A DNA stretch of 42,095 nucleotides, from positions 1 through 42,095 of the forward strand of contig JADHZE010000006.1 in assembly GCA_026934365.1 (NCBI GenBank), in the 5' to 3' direction. A program made the translations under genes and the position numbers. The DNA comes from Isoptericola sp. QY 916. GTDB taxonomy: Bacteria > Actinomycetota > Actinomycetes > Actinomycetales > Cellulomonadaceae. Position 1 is the first letter of the stretch; each line of letters starts with the position of its first letter. Positions 34,839-42,095 of this stretch are shown piece after piece. Below the pieces are notes generated by a model. That model had not been told where the DNA came from, searched no databases, and was given only the letters and a program-made list of their open reading frames with translations.

Positions 34839-34877
34839 GACGATGCGCCGGCGCGCCGCGCGGCTACCGTGGATCGG

Positions 34878-36080
34878 GTGATCCACCGCCCCCAGCCGTC
34901 GGCGACGCGCGCCCTGATCCTGGGCCTCGACGTCCTGCTCGCGGCGCTCGCCGTGGTCGCCGTCGTTCAGGCCCCGCCCGGGCGGACGTGGCCGTCCGTC
35001 GTGGTGGCCACGGTGCTCGTCGCCGTGTACGTCGCGGGGCGCCGGGCGGTGCGGGTGCACGACCGGGCCGTCGACACCCCGCGCGGCGCCTGGTGGCCGG
35101 ACTCCGCGTGGATCGCCGCCCTCGTGGTCCCGTGGGTGGTGCTGCTGTGGCTCTCGCCCGCCGCCCTCTGGCTCGCCTTCCCGCTGATGATCCTGCAGAT
35201 GCACGTGCTCGGGCCGCACCGCGGCGTCCTCGCCGTGGGTGTCACGACGGCGCTCGCCGTCGCCGAGGGCCTCCTGGTGCAGGCCGACGCCGACGACCCG
35301 TGGACCGGGTTCGTGCTCGGCCCCGTGCTGGGTGCCGCCGTGGCGGTGGGCGTCGTGCTGGGCATCGAGGCGTTCGTGCGCGAGTCGCAGACGCGGCAGC
35401 GGACCGTGGACGAGCTGACCCAGGTGCGCCAGCACCTCGCCCAGGCCGAGCGGGAGCGGGCCGTCACCGAGGAGCGGGCCCGCCTGGCGCGCGACATCCA
35501 CGACACCCTCGCCCAGTCGCTGTCCGCGATCGAGCTGCTCCTGCGGGCCGCAGACGACGCCGTCGGCACCGACGACGCGAGGGCCCGAGACCTCGTCGGC
35601 CAGGCCCGCGGCGCCGCCCGCGACAGCCTCGCCGAGGCGCGCCGCGTCGTGCAGGACCTCACGCCGCCCGACCTCGACCGCACCACCCTCGTCGCCGCGC
35701 TGCGCCGTGTGGCGGCGCGGCAGCCGCTGGACGTGTCCGTGCGCACCGCCGGCGACGTCCGGCCCCTGCCCGTGCCCGTCGAGACGGCGCTGCTGCGCGT
35801 CGCCCAGTCCGCGCTCGCCAACGTGGCGCAGCACTCGGGTGCAGGTCGTGCCCGGCTCACGCTCACCTACGAGGGGGACACCGTCACCCTCGACGTCGTG
35901 GACGACGGTCGCGGCTTCGACCCGGAGGCCGTCGCGCGTGCCGCGGGGGCCACCGGGCGCGGCTTCGGGCTGCCGTCAGTCCGGTCGCGGGCGCAGGAGC
36001 TGGGTGGCAGCGTCGCGCTCGAGACGTCGCCGGGCGCGGGCACCGCCCTGGCGGTCACGCTGCCGGTGGAGGTGCCATGA
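34878..36080 (+). CDS. NarL-type sensor histidine kinase
   Basis: 400 residues from GTG 34878; a GCTACCGT -10-like box just upstream suggests a leaderless start. Five or six membrane helices cover residues 15-175, with almost no outside domain. Then a coiled stretch (TQVRQHLAQAERERAVTEER), the HisKA_3 phospho-His in ARDIHDTLAQSLSAIELLLR near residue 210, and an ATPase domain with N-box SALANVAQHSGAGRA and VVDDGRGFDPEAV. It overlaps its response regulator by four bases. The short extracellular face fits membrane-stress sensors that partner ABC exporters. Confidence 0.92.
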   Translation: MIHRPQPSATRALILGLDVLLAALAVVAVVQAPPGRTWPSVVVATVLVAVYVAGRRAVRVHDRAVDTPRGAWWPDSAWIAALVVPWVVLLWLSPAALWLAFPLMILQMHVLGPHRGVLAVGVTTALAVAEGLLVQADADDPWTGFVLGPVLGAAVAVGVVLGIEAFVRESQTRQRTVDELTQVRQHLAQAERERAVTEERARLARDIHDTLAQSLSAIELLLRAADDAVGTDDARARDLVGQARGAARDSLAEARRVVQDLTPPDLDRTTLVAALRRVAARQPLDVSVRTAGDVRPLPVPVETALLRVAQSALANVAQHSGAGRARLTLTYEGDTVTLDVVDDGRGFDPEAVARAAGATGRGFGLPSVRSRAQELGGSVALETSPGAGTALAVTLPVEVP

Positions 36081-36712
36081 TCGACGTCGTGCTCGCGGAC
36101 GACCACCCCGTGGTGCGCGCCGGGCTGCGGGCCGTGGTGGACGGGCAGCCGGACATGCGCGTCGTGCACGAGACCGGCACCGCCGAGGACCTCCTCGCCT
36201 GGCTCGACGACGGCGGGCGGGCCGACGTCGTCCTGCTCGACCTGCGGTTCGGCGACGCCGGCCCGGGCGGGACCCGGCTCGGCGGCGCCGAGGCGACCGG
36301 CACCGTGGTGCACCGGCACGCGACGCCGGTGCTCGTCGTCACCACCTACGGCACGGACGCCGACATCCTCGCCGCCGTGGAGGCGGGGGCCACCGGCTAC
36401 CTGCTCAAGGACGCGCCCACGGAGGAGCTGGCCCGCGCCATCCGCTCCGCCGCGGCGGGCGAGGTCACCCTCGGGGCCGACGTGCAGCGACGGCTCCTCG
36501 GCCGCATGCGGTCGCCGGGCGAGGCGCTCAGTGCCCGCGAGCTCGAGGTGCTGCGCCTCGTCACGGCCGGCCGCTCCAACGACGCCATCGCGCGCGAGCT
36601 CTTCGTCTCCGTCGCGACCGTGAAGTCCCACCTGGCGCACATCAACACCAAGCTGGGCACCCAGTCGCGCACCGAGGCCGCCGCCGTCGCCCGCGAGCGC
36701 GGGATGCTCTGA
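36077..36712 (+). CDS. NarL/LuxR-type response regulator
   Basis: 211 residues. ATG overlaps the kinase stop. Receiver: LADDHPVVRAGLRAVVD, phospho-Asp in VVLLDLRFGDAG near residue 54, Thr in VVTTYGTDADI and Lys in GYLLKDAPTEEL. LuxR helix-turn-helix: LSARELEVLRLVTAGRSNDA, FVSVATVKSHLAHINTKLGT. It should control the divergent FtsX/ATPase pair through the repeat at 34809-34838. The 59-base gap to the convergent HNH gene shows no clear terminator. Confidence 0.94.
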   Translation: MIDVVLADDHPVVRAGLRAVVDGQPDMRVVHETGTAEDLLAWLDDGGRADVVLLDLRFGDAGPGGTRLGGAEATGTVVHRHATPVLVVTTYGTDADILAAVEAGATGYLLKDAPTEELARAIRSAAAGEVTLGADVQRRLLGRMRSPGEALSARELEVLRLVTAGRSNDAIARELFVSVATVKSHLAHINTKLGTQSRTEAAAVARERGML

Positions 36713-36771
36713 GGCTGCGGCCGGGCAGAGCGTCGCCCTCCCTCCCGTGAGAGGTGCGTGGTCCGAGCGAC

Positions 36772-38157
36772 TCACGACGGCGGCTCGGGTAGCTCCGCGG
36801 GATCCGGAGGGACCAGCTCCCGACCGGTGAGGTCGACGGGATCGGCGACAGGGTCGCGGGACACCCGGCCGGTGGGTGACGTCCACACGATGGTGCCGTC
36901 GGTCTCCTGCGACGCCGACCACCGCGTCTCGTGCTTCATCACGTGATGGCGGCGGCAGACGTGGGCCAGGTTGTCCGCCGTCGTCCGTCCGCCGTCGGCC
37001 CACGCGACCGTGTGGTCGAGGTCGCAGCGGGGCGCCGGACGGGTGCAGCCGGGGAAGCGGCAGGTGCCGTCGCGCGCCTCGAGGTACGTGCGCAGTGCCG
37101 CCGGGACGGCGTACGTGCCGGGGTCGGCGGGCAGCAGCGCGCCCGACACCGGGTCGACGAGCAGGCGGCGCAGCGACGGCGCCCGGGCGGTGAGGAACGC
37201 CGCGACCTTGGGGTCGATCGCGCCGTGCCCCGTCAGCTCGGCGGCGTCGTCGGAGCGGCCGAGCAGCGCCATCACCGGCACCGTGACCTGCACGCGGGGG
37301 ACGATCCGGCGGGCGTGGTCGGCGAGGTCCGGGACGGGACCGGCCGCGGGCTCGGCGCCGGACAGGAGGAGGGCGGCGTACGCGTCGGCGCGGAGCTGGG
37401 AGAGCGTGCGCGAGTCCCCGGACTCCTGGGCGGTGCGGGCGGCGGTGGTCAGCCGGTCGTGGGCTGCGTGGGCGGTCGTGGCGGGCAGGTACGCGCTGAG
37501 CCAGGCCATGCCGTCGGCGGCGGGGTCGACGAACACGCCGCGCTTCGCGGCCGCCCTCGCGTGCCGCAGGGTGAACGGCTCCGGGTGCGCGCGGTCACGG
37601 GCGCGGCGCAGGTAGGCACGGAACTGGGCCGGCGTCGCCGTCGCGGCCCGCGGCAGCGCTTCGGCCTGTACGGCCGCCCGTGCCTGGGCGTCGGGCAGGT
37701 CGGCGAGGACGTCGGCCATCGCCGTCGCGTGCCGGGCTCCGAACCGGCCGCGGCACAGCTCGCCCAGCGTGGCGGCGCCGGACGAGGTCAGGATCTGTGC
37801 GGTGTCGACGAGATGGTCCGCCTGCCGCTCGCCGAGCCGCAGCGTGGTCGCGACGTCCGCGACGAACGCCCGCCGCGCGAGCTCGTGCCGACGTGCCGTG
37901 CCCGCCCGCAGCACCCGCAGCTGCTCGCCCGCCAGGAGGTCGGGCTCGCACCGCACGGCGGCCCGGCGCGCCCGCTCGACGGCCAGGAGCTTCTCGCCCT
38001 CCAGGGCGTCGATCCGCGCCTGGATCCGCTCCAGGTCGTCCAGGGCGACCGAGACGTCGTGGACCGTCGTCGGGCCGACCGGCGTGAGCACGTCGTCCCA
38101 CGGTGTGGTGACGACCGGTAGGTCGTCGGTCGCGCGCTCGAGCACTGCGGCAGACAT
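36772..38157 (-). CDS. DUF222 / HNH endonuclease-domain protein (13E12 type)
   Basis: 461 residues from ATG 38155-38157 with GAGGAGG upstream. The N-terminal half is DUF222 (ERIQARIDALEGEKLLAVER, RLGERQADHLVDTAQIL); the C-terminal HNH motif near residue 380 reads TCRFPGCTRPAPRCDLDHTV and HVCRRHHVMKHETRW, with two Cys and the catalytic His present. This is the family of the 13E12 repeats in mycobacteria, presumed DNA-acting proteins of unclear role. A perfect SOS box lies 58 bases upstream. No terminal repeats or target duplications flank it, so it is not an insertion element as seen here. Confidence 0.92.
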   Translation of the reverse strand: MSAAVLERATDDLPVVTTPWDDVLTPVGPTTVHDVSVALDDLERIQARIDALEGEKLLAVERARRAAVRCEPDLLAGEQLRVLRAGTARRHELARRAFVADVATTLRLGERQADHLVDTAQILTSSGAATLGELCRGRFGARHATAMADVLADLPDAQARAAVQAEALPRAATATPAQFRAYLRRARDRAHPEPFTLRHARAAAKRGVFVDPAADGMAWLSAYLPATTAHAAHDRLTTAARTAQESGDSRTLSQLRADAYAALLLSGAEPAAGPVPDLADHARRIVPRVQVTVPVMALLGRSDDAAELTGHGAIDPKVAAFLTARAPSLRRLLVDPVSGALLPADPGTYAVPAALRTYLEARDGTCRFPGCTRPAPRCDLDHTVAWADGGRTTADNLAHVCRRHHVMKHETRWSASQETDGTIVWTSPTGRVSRDPVADPVDLTGRELVPPDPAELPEPPS

Positions 38158-38200
38158 CCGCGCGTCACCTCCTCGTCGTCGAGCGAGAGTCAGAGCCTGG

Positions 38201-38230
38201 GTTCGAGCACAGTCTCGAACATGTGTTCGA
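38201..38230. promoter_or_regulatory. LexA (SOS) box overlapped by a second palindrome
   Basis: TCGAACATGTGTTCGA at 38215-38230 is a perfect match to the actinobacterial LexA site TCGAAC-N4-GTTCGA. A second palindrome GTTCGAG-N6-CTCGAAC at 38201-38220 shares its right half with the left half of the LexA box. The site is 58 bases from the HNH start and 109 bases from the LD-carboxypeptidase start on the other side, so damage control of either is possible, the HNH gene being nearer. Confidence 0.9.
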
Positions 38231-38338
38231 CTCTAGCCAAGGACGCGCCCCCGCACCAGGCCCGATCCCCGCCTGTGGACAACCGTCCGCTCCCGATTCC
38301 CGTTGCCCCCGACGCCGACGCTCGGGCAGAGTCCGGCC

Positions 38339-39379
38339 ATGACGATCCGCTACCCGCGCCCCCTCCGTCCCGGCGACACGATCGGCGTCACCGCGCCGTC
38401 TGCCGGCGTCGTCCCCGCCCTCCAGGAGCGGCTGCTGTACGCCGCCGACGTCGTGCGCGCGAAGGGCTACGACGTGCGCCTCGGCGAGACGCCCACGGGC
38501 GAGGGGATCGTCAGCGCGCCGGCGGAGGTGCGCGCGGCCGAGGTCACCGCGATGCTCACGGACCCGGCGGTGCGCGCCGTCGTGCCGCCGTGGGGCGGGG
38601 AGCTGGCGACGGACCTGCTGGGACGCCTCGACTGGGACGCCCTCGGCGCGGACCCGACGTGGCTGGTCGGGTTCTCGGACGTCTCGACCCTCATGCTGCC
38701 GTTGACGCTGCGCACCGGCGTCGCGACGCTGCACGGTCAGAACCTCATGGACACCCCCTACGACGTGCCGGAGGGCATCGTCGGCTGGTGGGACGTCGCC
38801 GCGTCGGCGCAGGACGGCGGGGCGCTGGCGCAGCGCTCGCCGCGCCGGTTCCGCTCGTCGGGCTGGGACGACTACGAGAACGAGCCGGAGGTGTCGACGT
38901 GGACGCTCGACGCCGCCGGCTCCTGGCTGCGGCTCGACGGCGAGGACCCGGGCGCGCCGGTCGACGTCCAGGGGCGGCTGATCGGCGGCTGCCTGGAGAC
39001 CGTCTCGCTGCTCGCGGGCACGCCGTACGGCGACGTGGCCCGGTTCGCGGCGGAGCACGCGCCGGAGGGCCTGGTCGTGTACCTGGACATCCTCGAGTGG
39101 GAGGCGCTCGAGGTCGGCCGGGCCCTGTGGGCGATGCGGCACGCGGGCTGGTTCGACGCGGCGCGCGCGGTGCTGGTGAGCCGCACGCACGCGCCGGACT
39201 CGGACGGCTTCACCCAGCGCGACGCCGTCCGGGACGTGCTGGGCGACCTGGGGATCCCGCTGCTCGCGGACGTCGAGTGCGGGCACGTGCCGCCGTACCT
39301 GGCGCTGGTGAACGGTGCGCTCGCGCGCGTGCAGCACGGGCCCGAGGAGTCGGTGATCACCCAGCGGCTCGTGCCATGA
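38339..39379 (+). CDS. S66 peptidase: LD-carboxypeptidase / MccF-like
   Basis: 346 residues from ATG 38339. The first domain has GDTIGVTAPSAGVVPALQER and VPPWGGELATDLLGRLDWDA; nucleophile Ser113 in VGFSDVSTLML, Glu220 in IGGCLETVSLL and His316 in CGHVPPYLAL complete the Ser-Glu-His triad. The PPWGGEL wording is typical of the MccF branch, which inactivates peptide-nucleotide antibiotics, while LdcA relatives recycle tetrapeptides of the cell wall. No signal peptide, so cytoplasmic. It overlaps a broken glutaminase-like gene by four bases. Confidence 0.9.
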   Translation: MTIRYPRPLRPGDTIGVTAPSAGVVPALQERLLYAADVVRAKGYDVRLGETPTGEGIVSAPAEVRAAEVTAMLTDPAVRAVVPPWGGELATDLLGRLDWDALGADPTWLVGFSDVSTLMLPLTLRTGVATLHGQNLMDTPYDVPEGIVGWWDVAASAQDGGALAQRSPRRFRSSGWDDYENEPEVSTWTLDAAGSWLRLDGEDPGAPVDVQGRLIGGCLETVSLLAGTPYGDVARFAAEHAPEGLVVYLDILEWEALEVGRALWAMRHAGWFDAARAVLVSRTHAPDSDGFTQRDAVRDVLGDLGIPLLADVECGHVPPYLALVNGALARVQHGPEESVITQRLVP

Positions 39380-39718
39380 CCCTCACGCTGCTCGGCGAGC
39401 ACCGCGACCACCCCAGCCACCGGGGCTCGACGCCCTCGTGCCGCGCCTCGCGGACGAGCTCGGCATCGAGGCCGAGCGGGTGCCCACCGACGCGCCGTTC
39501 GACGTGCGCGCCTACGACGGGATCTGGCTCGTCCCCGGCTCGCCGTACGCCGACGACGCGGCCGTGCTGCGCGCGATCACCGCGGCCCGGGAGGGCGGCG
39601 TCCCGTTGCTCGGGACGTGCGCCGGGATGCAGTACGCCGTCGTGGAGCTGGTGCGGAACGTGCTCGGCGCCCCGCGAGCCACGCGGAGGCCGACGGCGAG
39701 GGCGGCCGCGCTCTGAGA
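39376..39718 (+). pseudogene. CTP synthase C-terminal (glutaminase)-like protein, frameshifted and truncated
   Basis: The ATG overlaps the peptidase stop. It reads MTLTLLGEHRDHPSHR, then loses frame at a GGGG run (39422-39425); one added base restores LDALVPRLADELGIEAERVP, AYDGIWLVPGSPYADDAAVL and LLGTCAGMQYAVVELVRNVL, with the glutaminase Cys in GTCAGMQ. Frame is lost again at a CCCC run (about 39674-39677); one added C gives GAPASHAEADGEGGRAL. Both breaks are one-base losses in four-base homopolymers, so sequencing error is possible. After that the match fades, so about half the usual protein of this type is missing. Confidence 0.8.
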
Positions 39719-39789
39719 GCCCCCGGCCCGCTCGTGAGCCCGTCGCCCCGGGGAGACGATCGGATCGACGCTGCGCGAGGGAGGGCAGG

Positions 39790-40179
39790 ATGGGCGGCGA
39801 TGACGAGCCCGGAGCGTCGGCGGCGTTCGCGGCGCTGCTGCGCGACTGGGGTGCCGCGATCGTGGCCAACGACGCGCCGGCGATCGACCGGTTCCTCGAC
39901 CCTGGCTGGACCCTCGTCGGGACGGACGGCGCGGTGCAGGACCGTGCCGGCTTCCTCGGCCTCGTGGCATCGGGGGAGCTGGTGCACACCCGGATGTCGG
40001 CGGAGCTGGTGTCGGTGCGCGTGCACGACGGCGTCGCGGTCACGCTGGCCCGCGGGGTCTCCGCGGGCGCGTGGTGCGGGGCGCCGTTCCGGGACGAGGA
40101 GTGGTCCGTGGACAGGTTCGTGCGGCAGGGCTCCGGGTGGCGCTGCGTCCATACCGTCGTGGTGCCGGCGTCACGCTAG
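39790..40179 (+). CDS. NTF2-like / DUF4440 protein
   Basis: 129 residues from an ATG with GAGGGAGGG upstream. The cone-shaped NTF2-like pattern is visible: FAALLRDWGAAIVANDAPAI, DRFLDPGWTLVGTDGAVQDR, FLGLVASGELVHTRMSAELV, then alternating strands to GWRCVHTVVVPAS. No signal peptide. Such proteins bind or turn over small ligands or act as folding partners; the job cannot be told. It stands alone between the broken glutaminase gene and the convergent anti-sigma gene. Confidence 0.8.
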   Translation: MGGDDEPGASAAFAALLRDWGAAIVANDAPAIDRFLDPGWTLVGTDGAVQDRAGFLGLVASGELVHTRMSAELVSVRVHDGVAVTLARGVSAGAWCGAPFRDEEWSVDRFVRQGSGWRCVHTVVVPASR

Positions 40180-40200
40180 GGGCCGGGGGCGCCGTCAGGT

Positions 40201-40932
40201 TCAGGTCGCGAGCGAGCCGCGGACCACCGAGTCGCTGGAGTGCGCGGGGTCGCCGTCGAGGGGCTCCTCCGAGACGTCCACCACGGAGTAGGCGGCGAGG
40301 TCGAGCCCCTCCGGGACGTCGAACCGTCCTTCGCCGCTCTCGAGCACACCGAGGCTCACCAGACCGCTGACGTCGGGCGTGAGCAGCCACACCTCCCGGT
40401 ACGTCCCCTCGGGCGCGGGGGCGTCGACCGAGACGACGATCTCGCGGCGCCCGTCCGCCGTGGTGCGCAGCACCGCCTCGCCCGAGGACCCCGCCCAGTC
40501 GGGCAGCGGGTCGAGCGTCGCGCTGGCGACCGTCGTCTCCGCCGGCTCGAGGGTGCGCCGTTCCCACAGGACGCCGCCGACGAGCCCGAGGACCAGGGCC
40601 GTGCACGCCGCGACGAGAGCGGGCACCCAGGAGCGTCGCGCCCGCCGGGCCGCGAGCTGGTCGGTCACCGGGGCGGGGGCCTGGTCCGGGGGCTGGCTCG
40701 CGGGCACGTCCCTGAGCCCCAGCTCCGCGTGGACGCGCGCCCAGACCTCCGGGCCCGGGGGGACCAGCTCGGGCGCGGTGCCCGGGGCGCGCATGCGGGC
40801 GGACACCCGCTCCAGGTCCCGCACCGTCGCGGCGCAGGCAGGGCAGCCGGCGAGGTGGTCGCGCTGCGCCGGGTCGAGCACGTCCTCGCCGAGCGCGCAG
40901 AGCGCGAGCGTCTCGTCATCGATGTGCGGCAC
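40201..40932 (-). CDS. Zinc-type anti-sigma factor, RskA-like
   Basis: 243 residues from ATG 40930-40932, overlapping the sigma gene by 17 bases. The N-terminal anti-sigma domain has the zinc motif HLAGCPAC near residue 26; one membrane helix [20 protein letters not shown] near residue 102; the outside RskA-type domain carries [20 protein letters not shown]. It should hold the sigma factor at the membrane until proteolysis releases it. It converges on the NTF2-like gene with a 21-base gap. Confidence 0.92.
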   Translation of the reverse strand: MPHIDDETLALCALGEDVLDPAQRDHLAGCPACAATVRDLERVSARMRAPGTAPELVPPGPEVWARVHAELGLRDVPASQPPDQAPAPVTDQLAARRARRSWVPALVAACTALVLGLVGGVLWERRTLEPAETTVASATLDPLPDWAGSSGEAVLRTTADGRREIVVSVDAPAPEGTYREVWLLTPDVSGLVSLGVLESGEGRFDVPEGLDLAAYSVVDVSEEPLDGDPAHSSDSVVRGSLAT

Positions 40933-41500
40933 CGTCCACCTCCAATCGGTCGCGCAGCCGGATCAGGCTTCGTCGGACGTGACTCTTGACGGTACCGAGC
41001 GGCAGGTCGAGCTCCTGGGCGATCTGGACGTGGGTCAGGCCCCGGAAGAACGCGAGGCGCAGGATGGTCCCGGCGGGGTCGCCGAGCATCCGGAGCTCGT
41101 CGTCGAGGACGATCCTGTCGGCCACCTCGTCGACCGGTGACTCGGCGGGCGGTCCGCCCGGCGCGGCCTGGCGGACGGCGTCCTGGGACCGCCGCGCCCG
41201 GGCACGGGCCTCGTGGGCGTCCGCGACGGCGTGCCGGGTGATCCCGACCAGCCACGCCGGGAGCCTGGACCGCTCGGGGTCGTAGCGGTGCCGTCCGCGC
41301 CACGCCGAGACGAAGACCTGCTGCGTGACGTCCTCCGCGTCGGCGCGCGAGCCCAGCGACCGGAGCGCGATCGTGTGCACCAGCGCCGACCACTGCCGGA
41401 AGGCCTCCGCGAGCGCGGCCTCGTCGCCGTCGGCGAACCGTCGCCCCAGGCGCTGCACGTCGAGACCCGCGTCGTCGAGCTCGGCGTCGTCGCGCTTCAG
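40916..41500 (-). CDS. ECF sigma factor (SigK-like)
   Basis: About 194 residues. Start is uncertain: CTG 41498-41500 has GAGG seven bases upstream, while the nearest standard start, GTG 41456-41458, has no ribosome site and would give 180 residues. Region 2: [40 protein letters not shown]. Region 4: [40 protein letters not shown]. It pairs with the anti-sigma gene downstream. The 119-base gap to the sortase gene upstream holds no clear promoter. Confidence 0.88.
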   Translation of the reverse strand: MKRDDAELDDAGLDVQRLGRRFADGDEAALAEAFRQWSALVHTIALRSLGSRADAEDVTQQVFVSAWRGRHRYDPERSRLPAWLVGITRHAVADAHEARARARRSQDAVRQAAPGGPPAESPVDEVADRIVLDDELRMLGDPAGTILRLAFFRGLTHVQIAQELDLPLGTVKSHVRRSLIRLRDRLEVDGAAHR

Positions 41501-41619
41501 GGCGTGTCCTCGAAGTGGGTCAGCGGCCGCGGCAGACGGTCGACCGCGGTGGGGCACGGCCGATCGTACGGCCGCCGGGGTGGGCGGGCCACCGGGTCGG
41601 GGAGCGCTGCGAGGCGCCC

Positions 41620-42095
41620 TCATCCCCGGAGGACCGCGGTCACCACGACGTTCTCCGTGTACGACCGGGCGCGGGCGTCCCACGCGCCGCCGCACGTCAC
41701 CAGGACGAGGCGGGGTGGACCCGCCCGGTCGAAGACGTCGTCCGGGACGAGCGTGGCCTTCGCCGTGGCCTCGGTCCGTTCCACTGTGTAGGTGTAGGTG
41801 CCGCCGTCCGCCGTGCGTACGCGGGCGGTGGCACCGGGTTCGGCGGCCGCGAGGCGGGCGAAGGGGCCCACCTTCTCGGCGTCGTCGACGTGCGCGGCGA
41901 CGACCGTCGCGCCACCGTCGCTGGCGGGCGCCGCCCCGAACCGGTACCAGCCGGCGACGTCGGCGGAGCCCGGTAGGTCCATCCGGCCCCGGTCGTCCAC
42001 GCCGACGGCGCGGACGGGGGCGTCGATGCCCAGCGCGGGAACCTCGACACGGGTCGGCGCCGGCGGGGCCGGCGGGGGGCCGTCGCGCGCGGGCC
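41620..42095 (-). CDS. Sortase, class E/F-like (N-terminus outside window)
   Basis: The window contains the last 157 residues or so. A Pro-rich linker (PPPAPPAP) leads into [40 protein letters not shown] with the catalytic His in AAHVD, the catalytic Cys in [11 protein letters not shown] and Arg in [13 protein letters not shown]. All three catalytic residues are present. The usual N-terminal membrane anchor would be beyond the edge. It lies in the same direction as, and upstream of, the sigma/anti-sigma pair, which may control cell-surface attachment. Confidence 0.9.
   Translation of the reverse strand, partial: PARDGPPPAPPAPTRVEVPALGIDAPVRAVGVDDRGRMDLPGSADVAGWYRFGAAPASDGGATVVAAHVDDAEKVGPFARLAAAEPGATARVRTADGGTYTYTVERTEATAKATLVPDDVFDRAGPPRLVLVTCGGAWDARARSYTENVVVTAVLRG

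Noticed and set aside
36772-38157. DUF222/HNH gene as a mobile element
   Set aside because: No terminal inverted repeats, target duplications or transposase were found next to it; only a regulatory palindrome lies upstream.

Overview
The window is high-GC actinobacterial chromosome. Codon use is strongly GC3-biased, several genes look leaderless with TANNNT -10 boxes, start/stop overlaps of the ATGA type are common, and there is an actinobacterial LexA box. The gene content (mannan and rhamnoside glycoside hydrolases, a Zur-controlled zinc-free ribosomal protein set, DUF222/HNH proteins) suggests Micrococcales, probably near Cellulomonadaceae or Promicromonosporaceae; that placement is inference. 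I saw no rRNA, tRNA, CRISPR array, insertion sequence or prophage gene.

Layout. 1-2450: a CobW-like reading frame (minus) diverges from rpmB-rpmG-rpsN-rpmE2-rpmJ-rpmF (plus), all cysteine-poor paralogues, with two perfect Zur-type palindromes between them; the CobW frame runs into an AfsR/SARP-type domain at the window edge. 2485-8234: an operon for alpha-1,6-mannan oligosaccharides (GH125, two ABC permeases, a lipoprotein binding protein, GH76), closed by a strong terminator. 8233-13775: a GntR/LacI hybrid regulator diverging from a GH78 rhamnosidase, a DUF1330-like gene and an FMN alpha-hydroxyacid oxidase. 13781-18114: two class C beta-lactamase-like hydrolases, a TetR regulator with paired operators, and a MerR-carboxymuconolactone decarboxylase pair. 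18211-24927: a UBP zinc finger, an OmpR response regulator, an Hpt-like protein, a pseudo-receiver fused to a thioredoxin-reductase-like flavoprotein, a deazaflavin oxidoreductase and a type II P-type ATPase. 24928-28895: a second GH78 with an MFS transporter behind a LacI-type operator.

28968-32896: a small membrane protein, an arginine/ornithine-type antiporter, arginine deiminase and a DUF2255-like protein. 32893-36712: an ABC/FtsX transporter diverging from a NarL-type two-component system. 36772-38230: a DUF222/HNH protein with a perfect SOS box. 38339-40179: an LD-carboxypeptidase/MccF-like peptidase, a broken CTP-synthase-glutaminase-like gene and an NTF2-like protein. 40201-42095: an anti-sigma factor, an ECF sigma factor and a sortase cut by the window end.

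Working together: the mannan operon imports and trims alpha-mannosides in the cytoplasm but has no ABC ATPase of its own, so a shared MsiK-type ATPase elsewhere is expected. The 18-25 kb cluster reads as a redox or stress signalling module whose parts have lost their usual phosphorylatable residues. It is the best candidate for an undescribed system. The most unusual single objects are the CobW-SARP in-frame chimera at the left edge and the double single-base frameshift at 39.4-39.7 kb; both also need checking as possible assembly or sequencing artefacts.
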